From Syntrophobacter fumaroxidans MPOB (GTDB lineage: Bacteria; Desulfobacterota; Syntrophobacteria; Syntrophobacterales; Syntrophobacteraceae), in assembly GCF_000014965.1 (NCBI RefSeq), contig NC_008554.1, positions 3,584,001 to 3,648,000 of the forward strand: a DNA stretch of 64,000 nt, written 5' to 3'. Positions 44,859 to 55,209 of this stretch are shown in pieces. A program made the translations under genes and the position numbers. Position 1 is the stretch's first letter. Each line of letters begins with the position of its first letter. Below the pieces are notes generated by a model, which searched no databases, was not told the origin of the DNA, and was given only the letters and a program-made list of their open reading frames with translations.

Positions 44859-45557
44859 TCAGCCGGTTTCGGCAAAGGTCACCAGAGCGTGCGGGTCGGC
44901 CACAACGATGCGCTCCCTGCCAGATGCAATCCACCCCTTCTTTTCCCAGTTGCTGAGGGTACGGCTCACGGTGTACAGGGTGGTGCCGGTGTAATCGGCC
45001 AGGTCCTGTCGACTGAGGCGGAAAGCAATGAGAATACCGTTGTCGGTCTTGCGGCCCGATTGTTTCATGATGCGCAGCAGAGCCCTCGCGATCCGCTGCT
45101 CCACCCGTTCCGCGCACAACTCGAGGTAGCGGTTCTGAATGTCGTCCAAACGCTCGACCGCCGCGCGCAGCATATTGATTGCCAATTGCGGATGAGTGGT
45201 CATGAGCTCGAGCATGGTCTCCCTGCCCCACCCGATGACTTCGGAGGGGCCGACGGATTGTGCCGTGACAGGGTACGTTCTTCCATTGGAAACAGAGACC
45301 GCGGCTGTGATTTCGCCGGGGTTGACATAACGAACGATGGCTTCTTTGCCGTCTTCGTGCAGCTTGGTCAGTTTCAGGCAACCTCTCAGGACCAGATAAG
45401 ATCGAAGGGCGGACTCCCCCTCACGAAAGAGCGTGACCCCCGATTCGCAGACGCGGTGATGACCGAAGCTCAAAATACCCGAACGCTTCTCTTTTTCAAT
45501 GCCGGCAAACAGAGCCGACCTGCTGAGGGTATCCGACAAATCCGTAAGACTGCTCAT
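44859..45557 (-). CDS. Crp/Fnr family transcriptional regulator
   Basis: 232-residue regulator: N-terminal cyclic-nucleotide-type beta-roll ('LFREGESALRSYLVLRG', 'VNPGEI'), a long dimerisation helix, and a C-terminal winged HTH ('SRQDLADYTGTTLYTVSRTLSNWEKKG'). No N-terminal FNR-like four-cysteine cluster is present; single cysteines at 'HHRVCESG' and 'LRGCLK' occur. The ATG at 45557 is used; a GTG three codons upstream is possible. By position it is the likely regulator of the downstream redox/NO group, in the manner of HcpR-type regulators of Desulfobacterota; this is inference. Confidence 0.9.
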   Translation of the reverse strand: MSSLTDLSDTLSRSALFAGIEKEKRSGILSFGHHRVCESGVTLFREGESALRSYLVLRGCLKLTKLHEDGKEAIVRYVNPGEITAAVSVSNGRTYPVTAQSVGPSEVIGWGRETMLELMTTHPQLAINMLRAAVERLDDIQNRYLELCAERVEQRIARALLRIMKQSGRKTDNGILIAFRLSRQDLADYTGTTLYTVSRTLSNWEKKGWIASGRERIVVADPHALVTFAETG

Positions 45558-46333
45558 AGCGGCCACTCAAGTGCATCCTTCATCGGCTGCGTCGGGGAAG
45601 CTCCCGAGCCGGGATCAGGCTGTGACGGCCGAGCTTCAACCCGCCCTTCCGGCTGATTCTCCGGATGAATCACACGGGCTCACCGTGAGTTCGTTCTCCA
45701 CCCGCACGGCATGCCCGCCCCCGTCTGACTGAGCCAAGTCCCGGCCATCGGCGCAACCGTTCAGTTTATGCTCTCACAGTTCATAAATGGAATCAAGTAC
45801 ATCCAGGGTATGGAGTCTCCGACATCGTATTTCACGAGTTCCCTCAAACCCCGGTCTCTTTCGGGTGTGGCGAGGGCGTGAGGGGAAACCACGGGCCGCC
45901 TCGCAATCCGGCCGGCTTTCCGTTACAGTAGTAATGGGGAAGCGGCCCACTTGTTCACCGGTGCGTCGAGCTGTCCCTTTGAAAAACTCGTAGAGCTTCG
46001 GCGTCCCAAGCCTTCCTTTCGCCATTATAAGATCAACAAGTTATAAAGCACTTATCAAAAACCGGTTTCAAAAGGCCGGGAAGAATTCGTTTTGCATTAC
46101 GAAGTAAGAATGATAATTTTATAATTACCGAAGGCAATAACTACGGACGTTGCCCTGGACCGTTCGTTCGTCGTGACGGCCGTAATGGAAGCCGATCGTT
46201 TCCTCCCGACCGATTAACACCTTGTGCGGATCAAGAAAAGGAATGGGCATATCTGCGACCCGAGCGCAATAGTGCGATTTCGGAGGAAGGGATGTTCCCC
46301 TGCATTCCGGAATAGTGCGAAGGAGAAGAAGAA
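45558..46333. other. intergenic between divergent Crp/Fnr and TAXI genes
   Basis: 776 bp. An AT-rich stretch at about 46025-46140 is the best promoter candidate for the TAXI/kinase operon. A minus-strand frame at 45774-46025 has an ATG but no family resemblance and arginine-rich content, so it is not called. No RNA gene or terminator recognised. Confidence 0.45.
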
Positions 46334-47371
46334 TTGACCGGGCCATCTTTCCCACGATCTCTCTGTGTTTTCATGATTTGCCTGTTCTTTCTTGTCTCGG
46401 CGGTTCCCGCTTCTCTCGCCGCGGAAGAGCAGCGCTTGTTTCGCATCGGAACCGGGGGCCTCACCGGTGTTTATTACCCGATAGGCAAGTTGATCGCGAA
46501 AGGACTGACCGAATACGGCCAGGGAAAGACCGTTGCCGGAGAGGGGAAAAGCGGCGTGAGCGGACTGGTTGGCGTGGCTCAGAACTCCGCGGGGTCCGTG
46601 GAAAACGTGCGCAATGTGGTTTCCGGTGAGATCGAAGCCGGATTGGTCCAGGCCGATGTTGCGGCTTTGGCGTTCCGGGGGGAAAATGTCTTCGCCGGGG
46701 ATGAAGGTCCGCGGAAGCTTCGGGCGGTGGCGAGCCTCTATCCCGAAAAGTTTCAGATCGTGACGCGACGGGACGCCGATATCCGGCGGTTTTCCGATCT
46801 GCGCGGAAAACGCATTTCCATCGACGAGAAGGGTTCGGGGACGCTGTCGGTCATGCGGATTGTTCTGGAAGCCCACGGCTTGTCCGAGAGAGACTTGCTC
46901 CCCGTGTACCTGAAACCGGTGTTCACTCACGACAAGATGGTCAGCGGCGAACTGCAGGGTTTTGTGATGATGGCGGGGGTCCCCATGGAAGCGGTTACCC
47001 GCGTCTCCGACATCGGCATATCCCTTGTTCCCATTGATCCCGAGATCGCGTCGCAAATCGCCAAACGGTCTCCATACCTCGTTCCCTCAACGATTGCCGC
47101 CGGTGCCTATCCAGGGATTCCGGAGATTTCGACCCTGCAGGTCTTCGCCCTGCTGACGGTCAGTTCCGAATCCCCCGAGGGTCTCGTGCATGAAGTGACT
47201 GCCGCCCTTTGGAGTGAACGGACGCTCTCGCTTCTCCATGAGGGGCACCCGCAGGGGAAGTTGATAACCTTGAAGACCGCCCTGGACGGCATCCCGATAC
47301 CCCTTCATCCAGGTGCGGAAAGATTCTACAGGGAACAAGGGATCACTCCAAAGGAAGCTCCGATGCCATGA
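46334..47371 (+). CDS. TAXI family TRAP solute-binding protein
   Basis: 345-residue exported protein of the TAXI class of periplasmic binding proteins. A signal peptide ends near 'ASLAAEE', followed by 'FRIGTGGLTGVYYPIG', the family signature, and 'EAGLVQADVAALAF'. The start is a TTG at 46334 with GGAG nine bases upstream; an ATG at 46376 would remove part of the signal peptide. The stop overlaps the histidine kinase ATG by four bases and no TRAP permease gene is nearby, so this protein may act as the kinase's ligand sensor rather than as a transporter part. Confidence 0.9.
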   Translation: MTGPSFPRSLCVFMICLFFLVSAVPASLAAEEQRLFRIGTGGLTGVYYPIGKLIAKGLTEYGQGKTVAGEGKSGVSGLVGVAQNSAGSVENVRNVVSGEIEAGLVQADVAALAFRGENVFAGDEGPRKLRAVASLYPEKFQIVTRRDADIRRFSDLRGKRISIDEKGSGTLSVMRIVLEAHGLSERDLLPVYLKPVFTHDKMVSGELQGFVMMAGVPMEAVTRVSDIGISLVPIDPEIASQIAKRSPYLVPSTIAAGAYPGIPEISTLQVFALLTVSSESPEGLVHEVTAALWSERTLSLLHEGHPQGKLITLKTALDGIPIPLHPGAERFYREQGITPKEAPMP

Positions 47372-50313
47372 AACGGTCTCGCAGCCTGCTGAGGATATTT
47401 TTGTGGAACGCCGTCATTGCCGTTCTGGTTGCCCTCGTTGCCGCCGGGATGTTGACCAACCTCACCCTGCGCTCGGTGGAGAAAAACCTGCCGAATACAC
47501 TGCTCGAACAGCTGCACGACGTGGCACGCATCATCGAGGATCTTGCGGATGTCGTGTCCGCGGCTGAATTGACCAGGGCCGTCCCGAGCTCAGAGAATCT
47601 CAAGCGGCTCCGCGGGGAAGTCGACGCCGCAAACAACGCCGTCGTAAGGCTCCGCAACACATATGTTTTTGACAATCTCATTCAGGCATCCGCCATTCAC
47701 GCAGTCGTTGCCCCGGCGCTCGCCGATGCCCGGGTCTGGCTTTCTGAAGGTGTCTCGGGATACGGCCCTGAATCGGAGACCACGATCGGCGTCGTCCTGC
47801 TGAGAATCTCCAAGGCGTTTCATAAAGCCAGGGCTCTGAACCACGCTTCCGAAGAGAAAGCTCAAGCGATTCTGAACGAGCAGCGCACCCGGCTCGACCG
47901 ATTCCTCTTCAGTGTCAACCTGCTCTTTTCCCTGGCCGTGGTGATCACCTTCGCCATGGTTTTCCTTCTCGTTTTTCAGCACATCCTTCAACGCCGGGAG
48001 AATGAAGCCCGGGCTGAACGCAGGCGAGCCGAACAGTCTCTGCGGGAGAGCGAGCACAAGTTCAAGACGCTGTTCAACAATGCCGGCGACGGAATCGCCA
48101 TTCACGATCTGGAGGGTCGCTTCCTGGAAGTCAACCAGGTTCTGTGCGACCGGCTCGGTTACAGCAAAGAGGAGTTGTTGAGGCTTGGTCTCATGGGTAT
48201 CGACGCTTCCGAAGGCTCGGTTCTCCTGCCCGAGTGGGTCGATGAGTTGACGCACAAGGGCAGCGCCTTCGTTGAGACGATTCACGCGGTTCGCGACGGA
48301 AGCCGTATTCCCGTGGAAGTGAACAGCCGAATGGTCGATTTCGGCGGCGAACGCGCCATACTCAGCATGGTCCGCGACATCACCGAACGAAAGCATGCCG
48401 AAGGGGCACTCCGGGAGAGCGAAGCCACCCTCAAGAGCATTTTCCGTGTTGCGCCCATCGGCATCGGACTGCTGACCGACGGGATTCTCAAACAGGTGAA
48501 CGACCGTCTTTGCCGCATGGTCTGTTATTCGAGGCAGGAACTTGTGGGCGGCAGCGCACGAATGCTCTATTTGGACCAGGAGGAATTCGAACGGGCGGGC
48601 AAAGAAGAACACGCCCAGATCAGGCACTGGGGAACGGGAACCGTGGAGACGCTCTGGAAGAGGGGGGACGGCGCGGTGATCGATGTCCTCTTGAGCTCCA
48701 CCCCCATCGATCCGACGGATCTGGCCGCCGGGGTCACCTTTACCGCCCTGGATATTTCGGAACGCAAGCGGGCGGAGGCGGCATTGAGCGAGAGCCAGGC
48801 ACGGTTCAGGGAACTGGCGGAGCTGCTGCCAGAAACGATTTTTGAAATGGACGCCGACGGACGTCTCACCTTCGTCAACCGGAACGCCTACGACCACTTC
48901 GGCTATTCAAAGGAGGAAATCGAGCGCGGCGTGAACGGTTACATGATGATCTCGCCCGAGGACCGCCCGAAAGCCGCCGAGAATGCAAGAAGAGTCATGG
49001 CCGGAGAGAGGATCGGGCTCAATGAGTACAAGGCGCTCAGAAAAGACGGGTGCACCTTTCCCGTCATCATACACTCGTCGGCAAAGCTGGATGACGGAAA
49101 ACCGTCGGGTATCCGGGGCATCATCATCGATATCACCGAAACCAAGAAGCTCGAAGCGCAGCTCCGTCAGGCCCAGAAAATGGAAGCCCTCGGCACCCTC
49201 GCCGGCGGGATCGCCCACGATTTCAACAACATCCTCGCCGCCATATTAGGCTATACGGAAATGGCCTTGACCGACGTTTCCAGGAACAATCCCGCGGGCC
49301 ACTATCTGGAACAGGTGCTCAAAGCCTGTCATCGTGCGAAGGAGCTGGTGAGGCAAATTCTCGCCACCAGCCGTCTTAGAAAGCCTCAGGAACGCGCGCG
49401 CACTCAAATTGCGCCGATCGTCAAGGAGGCCCTGAAGCTGTTGAGGGCGTCCCTGCCCGCCACCATAGAAATCCGCTCGAACATTGAAACCCAGACGGGC
49501 GGCGCCATGGTCGACCCGACGGAAGTCCATCAGGTGGTGGTCAATCTGTGCACCAACGCCTTTCACGCCATGGAAGAACGGGGAGGGGTCCTGGAAGTGA
49601 GCCTGGCGGAAGTCACGATCGATGAAGAGGCGGATGCCTCACCGGCGGGTCTGCGGAGTGGAAATTACCTTCGATTGACGGTCGGCGATACGGGGCATGG
49701 AATTGACCCGGCAATTCGGGAGCGGATTTTCGACCCGTACTTCACCACTAAGGAAGTGGGCAAGGGCAGCGGACTGGGGTTGGCCGCGGTCCATGGAATC
49801 ATGAAAAATTACGGCGGCGCCGTTACGGTGGACAGCGATCCGGGAGTCGGCACGCGTTTCGACGTCTATTTCCCGAGCGTGGAAGTTGCGCAACGGGAGG
49901 AGGCTCCGGAGGAGAAAGCGCCTCCACTCGGGAAGGCGGAGCGAATCCTCCTTGTCGATGACGAAGATGTCCTGGTCGAGATGGGAAAGAGCGTCCTGGA
50001 GCATCTGGGTTATAAAGTGCGCGGCGTGACGGACAGCGTCGAAGCCCTGGAATTGTTCCGAGCTCAGCCAGATCGCTTCGACCTGGTTATAACGGACTAC
50101 ACCATGCCCCGCATGACCGGCGTGGCTCTTGCCAGGGAAATGATGCGCATCCGACCGGATATCCCGATTGTCCTGTGTACCGGATTTTCCGAGCGGGTAA
50201 CCGAAGAGGCGGTGAAGGAAGAAGGTATCCGAACACTTGCCATGAAACCGCTCGAAATGCGCGAGATTGCCGAGGTTATCCGCGGGATCCTGGATGAAGA
50301 ATCCGGCCCTTGA
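47368..50313 (+). CDS. hybrid sensor histidine kinase with three PAS domains
   Basis: 981-residue membrane kinase. Two hydrophobic segments (about 10-30 and 185-208) enclose a ~150-residue periplasmic helical sensor domain. Three PAS domains follow (about 228-345, 350-470 and 475-595), then HisKA with phospho-acceptor His617 ('GGIAHDFNN'), HATPase_c (about 715-830, 'GDTGHGID' and 'GKGSGLGLAAVHG') and a C-terminal receiver with Asp910 ('ITDYTMPRMTG'). No DNA-binding output is attached, so a separate regulator or phosphorelay is implied. The gene is translationally coupled to the upstream TAXI protein. Confidence 0.95.
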   Translation: MKRSRSLLRIFLWNAVIAVLVALVAAGMLTNLTLRSVEKNLPNTLLEQLHDVARIIEDLADVVSAAELTRAVPSSENLKRLRGEVDAANNAVVRLRNTYVFDNLIQASAIHAVVAPALADARVWLSEGVSGYGPESETTIGVVLLRISKAFHKARALNHASEEKAQAILNEQRTRLDRFLFSVNLLFSLAVVITFAMVFLLVFQHILQRRENEARAERRRAEQSLRESEHKFKTLFNNAGDGIAIHDLEGRFLEVNQVLCDRLGYSKEELLRLGLMGIDASEGSVLLPEWVDELTHKGSAFVETIHAVRDGSRIPVEVNSRMVDFGGERAILSMVRDITERKHAEGALRESEATLKSIFRVAPIGIGLLTDGILKQVNDRLCRMVCYSRQELVGGSARMLYLDQEEFERAGKEEHAQIRHWGTGTVETLWKRGDGAVIDVLLSSTPIDPTDLAAGVTFTALDISERKRAEAALSESQARFRELAELLPETIFEMDADGRLTFVNRNAYDHFGYSKEEIERGVNGYMMISPEDRPKAAENARRVMAGERIGLNEYKALRKDGCTFPVIIHSSAKLDDGKPSGIRGIIIDITETKKLEAQLRQAQKMEALGTLAGGIAHDFNNILAAILGYTEMALTDVSRNNPAGHYLEQVLKACHRAKELVRQILATSRLRKPQERARTQIAPIVKEALKLLRASLPATIEIRSNIETQTGGAMVDPTEVHQVVVNLCTNAFHAMEERGGVLEVSLAEVTIDEEADASPAGLRSGNYLRLTVGDTGHGIDPAIRERIFDPYFTTKEVGKGSGLGLAAVHGIMKNYGGAVTVDSDPGVGTRFDVYFPSVEVAQREEAPEEKAPPLGKAERILLVDDEDVLVEMGKSVLEHLGYKVRGVTDSVEALELFRAQPDRFDLVITDYTMPRMTGVALAREMMRIRPDIPIVLCTGFSERVTEEAVKEEGIRTLAMKPLEMREIAEVIRGILDEESGP

Positions 50314-50641
50314 AGGAAAACCGCACGGGGGACGATCCGCATGGCTTCCCTTCAGGTCCGGTCCGTCCCCGGTTCAACCATGTCCTGATCCGGATCGACT
50401 CCGCCGGCCACGTTTCCGCTTCCCATCAATACATTCCCCGCCCCACCCGCAGCGATTCACACTGGGTTCCCGGCCCATGGCGCGTGCGTCACCCGCAGAG
50501 CATGAAAACCGGTTCCCGGGGACGGCTATATGCCTGCCCGTCAATACGACCACCTTGGACGCGAGCTCGTATCACATCCGGTTCCCGACCAGGAAATTCG
50601 GACCGCGGCATTCGCTCCATGCGGCGCACGGCGCCAATCGG
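50314..50641. other. intergenic, convergent ends
   Basis: 328 bp between the ends of the kinase gene and the convergent dehydrogenase gene. No clear terminator hairpin with a T-run, and no gene, was recognised. Confidence 0.45.
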
Positions 50642-51571
50642 TCAGTCTTTTCCCTGGATCACGGTCCCGCACATCTGCTCGAGGGCAAGAATGAGGGCCT
50701 GGGTCCCGCACTTGCCGTGCCCCTGGGCCTTTACCGCCAGATAGAGCTGATGGGTCAGGGCCAGTCCGGGGAGGGACAGACCCATTCGGGCGGCTTCCTG
50801 GAGCGCGATGCCCATATCCTTGATGAAGTGATCGACGAAAAAACCGGGAGCGAAATCCCTGCGGAGGATACGGGGAGCGAGGTTGTCAAGGGTCCAGCAT
50901 TTGGCCGCTCCATCCTTGATCGAGCTGAGCATCGTCGGAAGATCGAGGCCCGCCTTGAATCCGTACATGAGGCTTTCGCAAACGCCGATCATGGTTCCCG
51001 TGATGACGATCTGGTTGCACACCTTGGCGTGCTGGCCGGAACCCGCGGGGCCCAGGTAGACGAGGTTCTTCCCCATTGCTTCCAGGATGGGCCGGATGGC
51101 GTCCACGACTTCCCGGTCCCCTCCAAGCATGATGGAAAGGGCGGCGTTGCGCGCGCCCACGTCCCCGCCCGATACGGGAGCATCCACGGCGAAAGCTCCC
51201 TGCTCCCCGGCCGCCTGATGGATCTCCCTCGCAAGGGAGGGCTCCGTGGTGGTCATGTCGACCAGTATGATCCCCGGCCGCGCCGCCTGGAGAAGTCCGT
51301 TCCGCCCGAAATAGACCTCCCGCACGTCTTGCGGAAAACCGAGCATGGTGAAAACGACATCCGATTGCTCCGCGACCTGCCTCGGAGAATCAGCCCACCC
51401 CGCGCCGCTCTCCACCAGGGGCGCCGCCTTGTGCCTGGTGCGATTATGCACCGACGTGGCGTAGCCCTTTCGCATCACGTGGCCGCACATGGAAAGCCCC
51501 ATCACCCCCGTGCCTATCCATCCGATGCGGGTATTCAAAGAGACGCGCGGGACATCCGTTCCGCCGGTCAT
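50642..51571 (-). CDS. NAD(P)-dependent beta-hydroxyacid dehydrogenase
   Basis: 309-residue protein of the 3-hydroxyisobutyrate dehydrogenase/glyoxylate reductase family. It has the Rossmann motif 'GWIGTGVMG', the substrate-binding 'DAPVSGGDVGARNA' and the catalytic Lys in 'GPAGSGQHAKVCNQ'. ATG 51571 has GGAGGAAG upstream and follows the usual N-terminus. Substrates in the family include 3-hydroxyisobutyrate, tartronate semialdehyde and succinic semialdehyde; which one applies here cannot be told. Confidence 0.93.
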   Translation of the reverse strand: MTGGTDVPRVSLNTRIGWIGTGVMGLSMCGHVMRKGYATSVHNRTRHKAAPLVESGAGWADSPRQVAEQSDVVFTMLGFPQDVREVYFGRNGLLQAARPGIILVDMTTTEPSLAREIHQAAGEQGAFAVDAPVSGGDVGARNAALSIMLGGDREVVDAIRPILEAMGKNLVYLGPAGSGQHAKVCNQIVITGTMIGVCESLMYGFKAGLDLPTMLSSIKDGAAKCWTLDNLAPRILRRDFAPGFFVDHFIKDMGIALQEAARMGLSLPGLALTHQLYLAVKAQGHGKCGTQALILALEQMCGTVIQGKD

Positions 51572-51808
51572 GACGTCTTCCTCCCATGAAAGTGAGCGAA
51601 TCCCATTGCGGACTTGCCGGTTGTTCCGCTTTTCCCGGGCAGCATGCAGGCAAATCATGCAAAGCTGGAAAAGAAACAGGAACAACGCCGGCACCAGGTT
51701 CTATTCGCACAGTTCGAAACCGGAGTAAAGCGGCATGCCGCGGACCCTGCAGGGCTGTGCCCGGAAATTGCCATGCGAGGCAGGGGGATTCCTTGCAGTA
51801 ACGGGGTG

Positions 51809-52045
51809 TTATGGATACAACTGCTTTCCGTAGCCCTTTTGGCAAATCCAATTGGGCCAATTCAGTTCCCGTTCCGACATCGGTCGTGATTGATACGCAA
51901 TAGACAATTCCTTGAGGCTGACCCCATCCGGCACCTCAATCCTGCAAAAGGGCACGCGCCCCTTGGGCCCGAACGATCTTTGGTCAACAACATCTATGCT
52001 TCCCGGGAATTCCTCCCGCTCAACCGGGATGACGTAGACAGGCAT
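51809..52045 (-). CDS. small hypothetical protein downstream of formate dehydrogenase
   Basis: 78-residue frame beginning 'MPVYVIPVEREEFPGSIDVV' with AAGGA nine bases before the ATG. The translation has balanced composition with regular alternation of hydrophobic and charged residues and a C-terminal 'NWPNWICQKGYG', which looks coded rather than random. No family is recognised. It lies about 190 bp after the formate dehydrogenase stop in the same direction. Confidence 0.5.
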   Translation of the reverse strand: MPVYVIPVEREEFPGSIDVVDQRSFGPKGRVPFCRIEVPDGVSLKELSIAYQSRPMSERELNWPNWICQKGYGKQLYP

Positions 52046-52234
52046 GGGATCCAATCCTTTCGAAACCCCTTCCGGGTCCTTCTCGCTTCAGGTTGTTCCG
52101 CGGGGGAATCGGCTTCATCGATCAGCCGATCCCACCCGAATTGTTCAGTCCCAATCCATCCTTCAGCCATGCATGCCGTTGGGAGGCCAAAGCGCTCAAC
52201 CGGCCTCAACGCCCTCGAAAAGTGCTGCTTTCAT

Positions 52235-54283
52235 CTATACGGTCACGCCCTGGGCGACTTTCTCCAACTTTACGGCACACACCTTGTATTCAGGAGTTTT
52301 GCTGATGGGATCCAGAGCCGGATTGGTGAGCAAATTGGCCGCCGCTTCCTCATAGTGGAGCGGCATGAAGACCATCCCCGGTTTTACCCGCTGGGTGAGT
52401 TGAACCCTCGTTATTAGGGTCCCCCGGCGGCTGCTCACCCTGACATATTCGCCGTTGGCGATCCGCATCCGTATGCCGTCTTCCGGATTGAGGTCCGTTA
52501 TGAGCTCGGGCATTTCACGGTCGAGGTGCTTGCAGCGCCTCGTCATCGTAGCGGTGAGGTAATGGGCATAGCCCGTTCCGGTGGTCAGCCAGAAAGGATA
52601 CTCTTCGTCCGGGGTTTCCGCGGGCGGCTTGTACTCGATTGCATGAAAGAGCCCACGCCCTCGCGAGAACTTGCCGATGTGCAGGATGGGCGTTCCCGGA
52701 TGATCCGGAGATAGGCACGGCCAGCAAAGCTCCTCCCTCTCGAGCCTGGCGTAGCTTATTCCACCGAAGGAAGGGTTCAAGGCGGCCATTTCGTTGAAGA
52801 GCTCTTCCGAACTCTCGTAGTGCATGGGGTACTCAAGCAGGGTGGAAAGCTCCTGGATGATCTGCCAGTTCGTCTTTCCCGCAATGGGCTCTATCGCCTT
52901 GCGCACCCTCTGCACGCGCCGCTCGGAATTGCTGAAGGTGCCGTCCACCTCGGCAAAGGACGCCGCCGGCAAGACGACGTGAGCGAGCGCAGTCGTCGGG
53001 GTAGGGAAGATGTCTATGGCCATGAAGAACTCTACGGATTCCAGAGCGTGCTTCACATGGTTCGAATCCGGATCGCTCATCACGGGATTCTCTCCCAGGA
53101 TCACCATTGCCTTGATCTTGCCGTCGCTGCATCCCTGCAGCATTTCCATGATGGTCAATCCAGCATTGGGAGGCAGGTTCCTTTTCCAGGCCGTCTCGAA
53201 TTTCTGCCGGACCTCAGGGACGGTGACCGCCTGGTAGCCGGGATAGACGTTGGGAAGGGCGCCCATGTCGCACGCGCCCTGCACATTGTTTTGCCCCCGC
53301 AAGGGGTTTACCCCGGTCGACGGACGCCCGATCTGGCCGCACAGCATCGACAGATTGGCAAGGCTTTTCACGTTGTCCACCGCCGTCGTGTGTTGAGTGA
53401 TTCCCAGGCAGTAAACGATGGAGCTTGCCTCCGATTTGGCATAGCATTCCGCTACCTCGATGATCGCCGATGCGGGCACGCCGGTAATCTCGGCGACCCG
53501 TTCGGGCGGATACTTCTCGATCATCTCGATCAAGGCATCGGAATTTTCAGTGCGCTCTTCAATGAATGCCCGGTTGTGCCAGCCATTCTTGTAAATGACG
53601 TGCATCATGCCGTTGATGAGGGCCACATCCGAGCCGAGCTTGTGTTGGATGTGGATGTTAGCCAGCCCGGCCACGTGAGATTTTCTAGGATCGGCAACGA
53701 TGAGCGTGTTCCCTTTGGCCTTGGCCTTTAAGAGTCGCCCCGCAACGATAGGGTGAGCGACCGTCGTGTTGGAACCGATGACGAAGAGGCAGTTGGCGTT
53801 TTCGAGCTCATCGAAGGAGTTGGTCATGGCGCCGCTTCCGAATGCGAGGGCAAGACCTGCCACGGTGGGGCCGTGTCAGAGGCGGGCGCAATGATCCACG
53901 TTGTTGGTGCCGACGGCGGTGCGGGCAAACTTCTGCAAAATGTAGTTTTCTTCGTTGGTGCAGCGAGCGGAACTGAGAAAGGCGATGCTGTCCGGTCCGT
54001 ATGCATCCCTGATCCTTCGAAGCTCACCCGCCGTATAAGCCAGAGCCTCATCCCAGGGGACCTCCCGGGAGACCCCGTCTTTGCGGATGAGCGGCTTTTT
54101 GAGCCGATCCGGATGCTGCACGAACTCATGGACGTTCCAGCCTTTGATGCAGAGCTTTCCTCTATTGGTGGGGCTGGTTTTCGAAGGCGCCGTCGCCACG
54201 ATCCGTCCGTCCATTACCTCGAGCCACATCCCACAGCCGCAAGCACAGATTGGACACGTAGTGATCACCGACTTGAATTCCAT
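52235..54283 (-). CDS. fdhF: selenocysteine formate dehydrogenase catalytic subunit
   Basis: 682-residue molybdenum/tungsten bis-MGD enzyme oxidising formate to CO2 (or the reverse). A TGA at 53876-53878 interrupts the frame and is read as Sec136 in the context 'HCARL-Sec-HGPTVAG', the family's active-site position. The N-terminal [4Fe-4S] ligands are Cys10, Cys13, Cys17 and Cys45, and the C-terminal domain has the dinucleotide-binding 'LTTGTGYAHYLTATMTRR'. No Tat signal is seen, so the enzyme should be cytoplasmic, comparable in size to E. coli FdhF. ATG 54283 is preceded by GGGAGGTAA. No beta or gamma subunit gene is adjacent. A SECIS hairpin and an upstream dyad are listed separately. Confidence 0.95.
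53840..53878 (-). promoter_or_regulatory. UGA codon plus SECIS hairpin of formate dehydrogenase
   Basis: After TGA (53878-53876) comes CACGGCCCCACCGT and then GGCA-GGTCT-TGCC (53861-53849). Both the CACGGCCC start and the GGTCT apical loop closely match the E. coli fdhF SECIS. Confidence 0.9.
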
Positions 54284-54748
<465 letters not shown>

Positions 54749-55209
54749 ACGCTGGAACCTGTTTCCCTTATCATATGCATCGCCCGAAAGCAATCCGAAG
54801 TTCCCGGCGCGCCAATTGAGGAAGGCCGGCAGGTCTCGATGCGATACGGCCGGCCGATGCCGCCGCGCCGCTCCCGTTCCCTCCATTGACCAGGCAGCTC
54901 CGAGCATACCCGTTCAAATCCACTTTATCACTGCTGGACGCTCAATCCGGCGCCGCCGCAGGTGCGATGCTGAAGGCTCTCTTTCCCCGCGGTCGATCAC
55001 AAACGGCAGCGGCGGGGAAAGTTCTGCGAACAACCGGCCACCGGCCGGGCAAAGCCGCCCGTCAGGAGGCAAAAACACGCAGACGATTTTTTTTCGACCC
55101 GGGAACGTTTCGGCTTTATCTTTGTCCCTTATGCATATAATCTCACCGAACTTAAGGAATTGTTATCCGGGGCAGGCGAAATGTCATCTCACGGAGGAGA
55201 GAGCAGCTC
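54749..55209. other. intergenic, no gene recognised
   Basis: 461 bp between the tRNA (minus) and the PxxKW gene (plus). Promoters for both are expected here. No convincing coding frame or repeat was found. Confidence 0.45.

Noticed and set aside
45774-46025. 83-codon minus-strand frame between the Crp/Fnr and TAXI genes
   Set aside because: It has an ATG but no ribosome site or recognisable family; composition resembles intergenic DNA.
47590-48897. Long minus-strand open frame (435 codons) opposite the histidine kinase
   Set aside because: Antisense shadow of PAS-domain coding sequence in GC-rich DNA; no ribosome site or family features.
53863-53878. Formate dehydrogenase as two genes or as a nonsense pseudogene
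   Set aside because: The interrupting codon is TGA at the known Sec position and is followed by a SECIS hairpin; the downstream 'start' has no ribosome site.
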